Shown: positions 62,758 through 64,000 of the stretch, in pieces
Position numbering within the stretch: position 1 is the first letter of the stretch
Layout: each line of letters begins with the position of its first letter
DNA from: Apoderus coryli
Taxonomy: Eukaryota > Arthropoda > Insecta > Coleoptera > Attelabidae
Assembly (NCBI GenBank): GCA_911728435.2
Contig: OU452204.1
Location: 3,720,001 to 3,784,000, forward strand
Length of the DNA stretch: 64,000 nt
Direction: 5' to 3'
Translations under genes and position numbers: made by a program
Notes under the pieces: model-generated
What the model was told of the DNA's origin: nothing
The model's database searches: none
What the model saw: only the letters and a program-made list of their open reading frames with translations

Positions 62758-63374
62758 GAACGGTCACATTAGCTTCAAATCTTGTTGGCAAAGGGACTGA
62801 AGATTTAGCTAAAAGATGGAATAAAGAAGGCAAAAAATATATTGAATTTGCTCGACTTGAAGTTGTTCGTTTGTATAATAGAGGTATAGGAGGAGTAGAC
62901 AAAATGGACCATCTACTCAGCCTTTATAGAATCCAAATTAGGTCTAGGAAGTGGCCGCTAAAAATGATATTTCACGGATTTGATTTTGCTATCGTAAATT
63001 GTTGGCTAGAGTATGAAGAGGAAGCAAAAAGAAAAGGTTTACATAAAAATGATGGCTTAGACCTTTTGGAGTTTAAAATTAGGATTGGTGAAGGTCTGAT
63101 AAAAGTCGAGAAGCCATCCAACGGTACCAAACGTGGCAGGCCTTCGACTTCTGCGACAGAACCTCCACCTAAGACACGAACATTTTGTGAACAAAGGCCT
63201 GCACCAGAATTACGCAAGGATAGGGTGGATCACATCCCAAGCTTTGACGACGAGAAAAAAGCATCCCGTTGCAAAAAAGGCAAGACGCACGTATTTTGTG
63301 AAAAATGCAGTGTTCATTCGTGTTTTGTAAAAAATAGAAACTGTTTTAAGTCATTTCATAGCATGAGCAAATAG
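62758..63374 (+). CDS. piggyBac transposase, C-terminal part only
   Basis: Open from about 62758 (no ATG): NLVGKGTEDLAKRWN, VRLYNRGIGGVDKMDHLLSLYRI with the late catalytic Asp, RSRKWPLKMIFHG, and a Cys-rich zinc tail CKKGKTHVFCEKCSVHSCF ending at 63374. The N-terminal about 60 percent, with the first catalytic Asp residues, is gone, so it is not autonomous. The Cys-rich tail is intact and could still bind the ends. Confidence 0.88.
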
Positions 63375-63477
63375 AACGTCGTTTAAGTCCATTTGTACAT
63401 CCAAATGGTCAATCTGTACTTTTTGAAAATATTAAATAAAATGTTTTTTTTATGACTAGTAGTTTATTTTAACATCT

Positions 63478-63741
63478 CTCTCTCTCTAGGTGCCATCTCC
63501 GCAACGAAGATTGGCGATCATCATGGCAATTCTTATTTTGGAATGCAGCTGCTCTAAAAAGCTCTATCGAGGAACATCCAAACCACTCTCTCAAGTTTCT
63601 CAACCAGGATATCCTTCTTCTACCCACGCTTCTTGTACCTTGGATCCTTCCCTGCATTATCAATTGAAGTAAGGCGTATCTCGGTCCACGAGTCACATGG
63701 CCGAGATACTGCAGTTTTCTGCTTTTAATTGTTATTAACAA
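63478..63741 (-). pseudogene. LINE C-terminal tail inside piggyBac
   Basis: Minus strand LQYLGHVTRGPRYALLQLIM, then TRSVGRRRISWLRNLREWFG, the conserved tail of insect endonuclease-RT LINEs (RTE-like or related). A (CTCT)n tract at its low-coordinate edge may mark the 3' end of the insertion. Confidence 0.72.
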
Positions 63742-63835
63742 CTCTCTTTCTATGTTTTTATTTTAACATAAATAATACCAAAAATAGATACAAATAATTT
63801 TTTTCACCCTTCAGCAAAATTGGGGCCTGAAGGGG

Positions 63836-63928
63836 TTAAGTAGTTGGAATCTATATTCATATAAGAATATATTATGTACTTGAGTACTTTAACACAGTGA
63901 TAGAGCGTTCGCTTCGCATGCTTATATA
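63836..63928 (+). repeat. SINE-like repeat S1, right part with tRNA-like start
   Basis: Continues the S1 repeat after piggyBac (TAGTTGGAATCTATA) to a tRNA-like GTGATAGAGCGTTCGCTTCG, cut at TATA by the next mariner. Confidence 0.75.
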
Positions 63929-64000
63929 CCGTGTGATCCATTTATCTTGAGACAGCCTTATATCTTAAAGACGGCACATTTTTGGACAAAAAGTTCAAAT
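63929..64000 (+). mobile_element. DD41D-type mariner, left TIR (window edge)
   Basis: CCGTGTGATCCATTTATC and GAGACAGCCTTATAT match the left end of the element at 20978, next to TA. The remainder is off the window. Confidence 0.82.

Larger units (their letters stand above)
62319..63835 (+). mobile_element. piggyBac deletion derivative with TTAA duplication
   Basis: Inverted ends CCCCTTCAGGCC and GGCCTGAAGGGG, each flanked by TTAA (62315-62318 and 63836-63839). Subterminal palindromes GTCCATTGTAATGGAC occur near 62335 and 62730. Interior: C-terminal transposase part and a foreign LINE tail. It interrupts an S1 repeat exactly at its TTAA. Confidence 0.95.

Overview
The window is AT-rich eukaryotic DNA: introns with GT/AG borders, target-site-duplicated transposons, and multi-Ig exons of the insect muscle-protein type. 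An insect genome fits best. The abundance of mariner, piggyBac, P-type, BEL and copia elements with 10-kb introns suggests a large, repeat-rich genome (a beetle is my guess, unproven). There are no bacterial-style operons, promoters or CRISPR arrays.

The only host gene I can support is on the minus strand between 4266 and 23460: seven consecutive exons (169, 43, 136, 157, 1104, 182 and 540 nt) whose splice phases all agree and which encode 777 codons of a protein built of immunoglobulin I-set domains joined by Ser/Pro-rich and acidic linkers. It continues beyond both ends of what I can trace. Its two large introns (4.7 and 10.4 kb) are packed with transposons, and a 220-bp intragenic duplication has left a fossil half-exon.

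Everything else is mobile DNA, much of it nested. 1-4000: LINE fragments, a DD34D mariner and a DD41D-like mariner. 5100-15100: fold-back elements, tRNA-like heads, a hAT pseudogene, SINE-like repeats and a mariner-type pseudogene. 18496-20125 and 31614-34196: two P-type elements with THAP coding remnants and target duplications. 20978-25778: two mariner-type elements with very long inverted repeats. 26806-30013: another long-TIR element with a LINE in its middle. 33562-38279: a perfect-looking 2359-bp tandem duplication running from the P element into a copia element. 37589-41975: nearly intact copia. 43037-49491: a BEL/Pao element with one 1785-codon ORF and seemingly identical LTRs, inserted in a hAT pseudogene. 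50499-55741: DD41D mariner split by a 3.56-kb unclassified transposon that carries what looks like a first exon. 58080-59720: LINE split by a TTA-flanked PIF/Harbinger-like element. 62319-63835: TTAA-flanked piggyBac deletion derivative.

The most unusual recurring signal is a set of nine hammerhead-ribozyme motifs (five with an intact or nearly intact core), in at least three sequence families, mostly sitting in or beside inverted repeats. They resemble the hammerheads described in Penelope-like retroelements, but no Penelope coding sequence is visible here.
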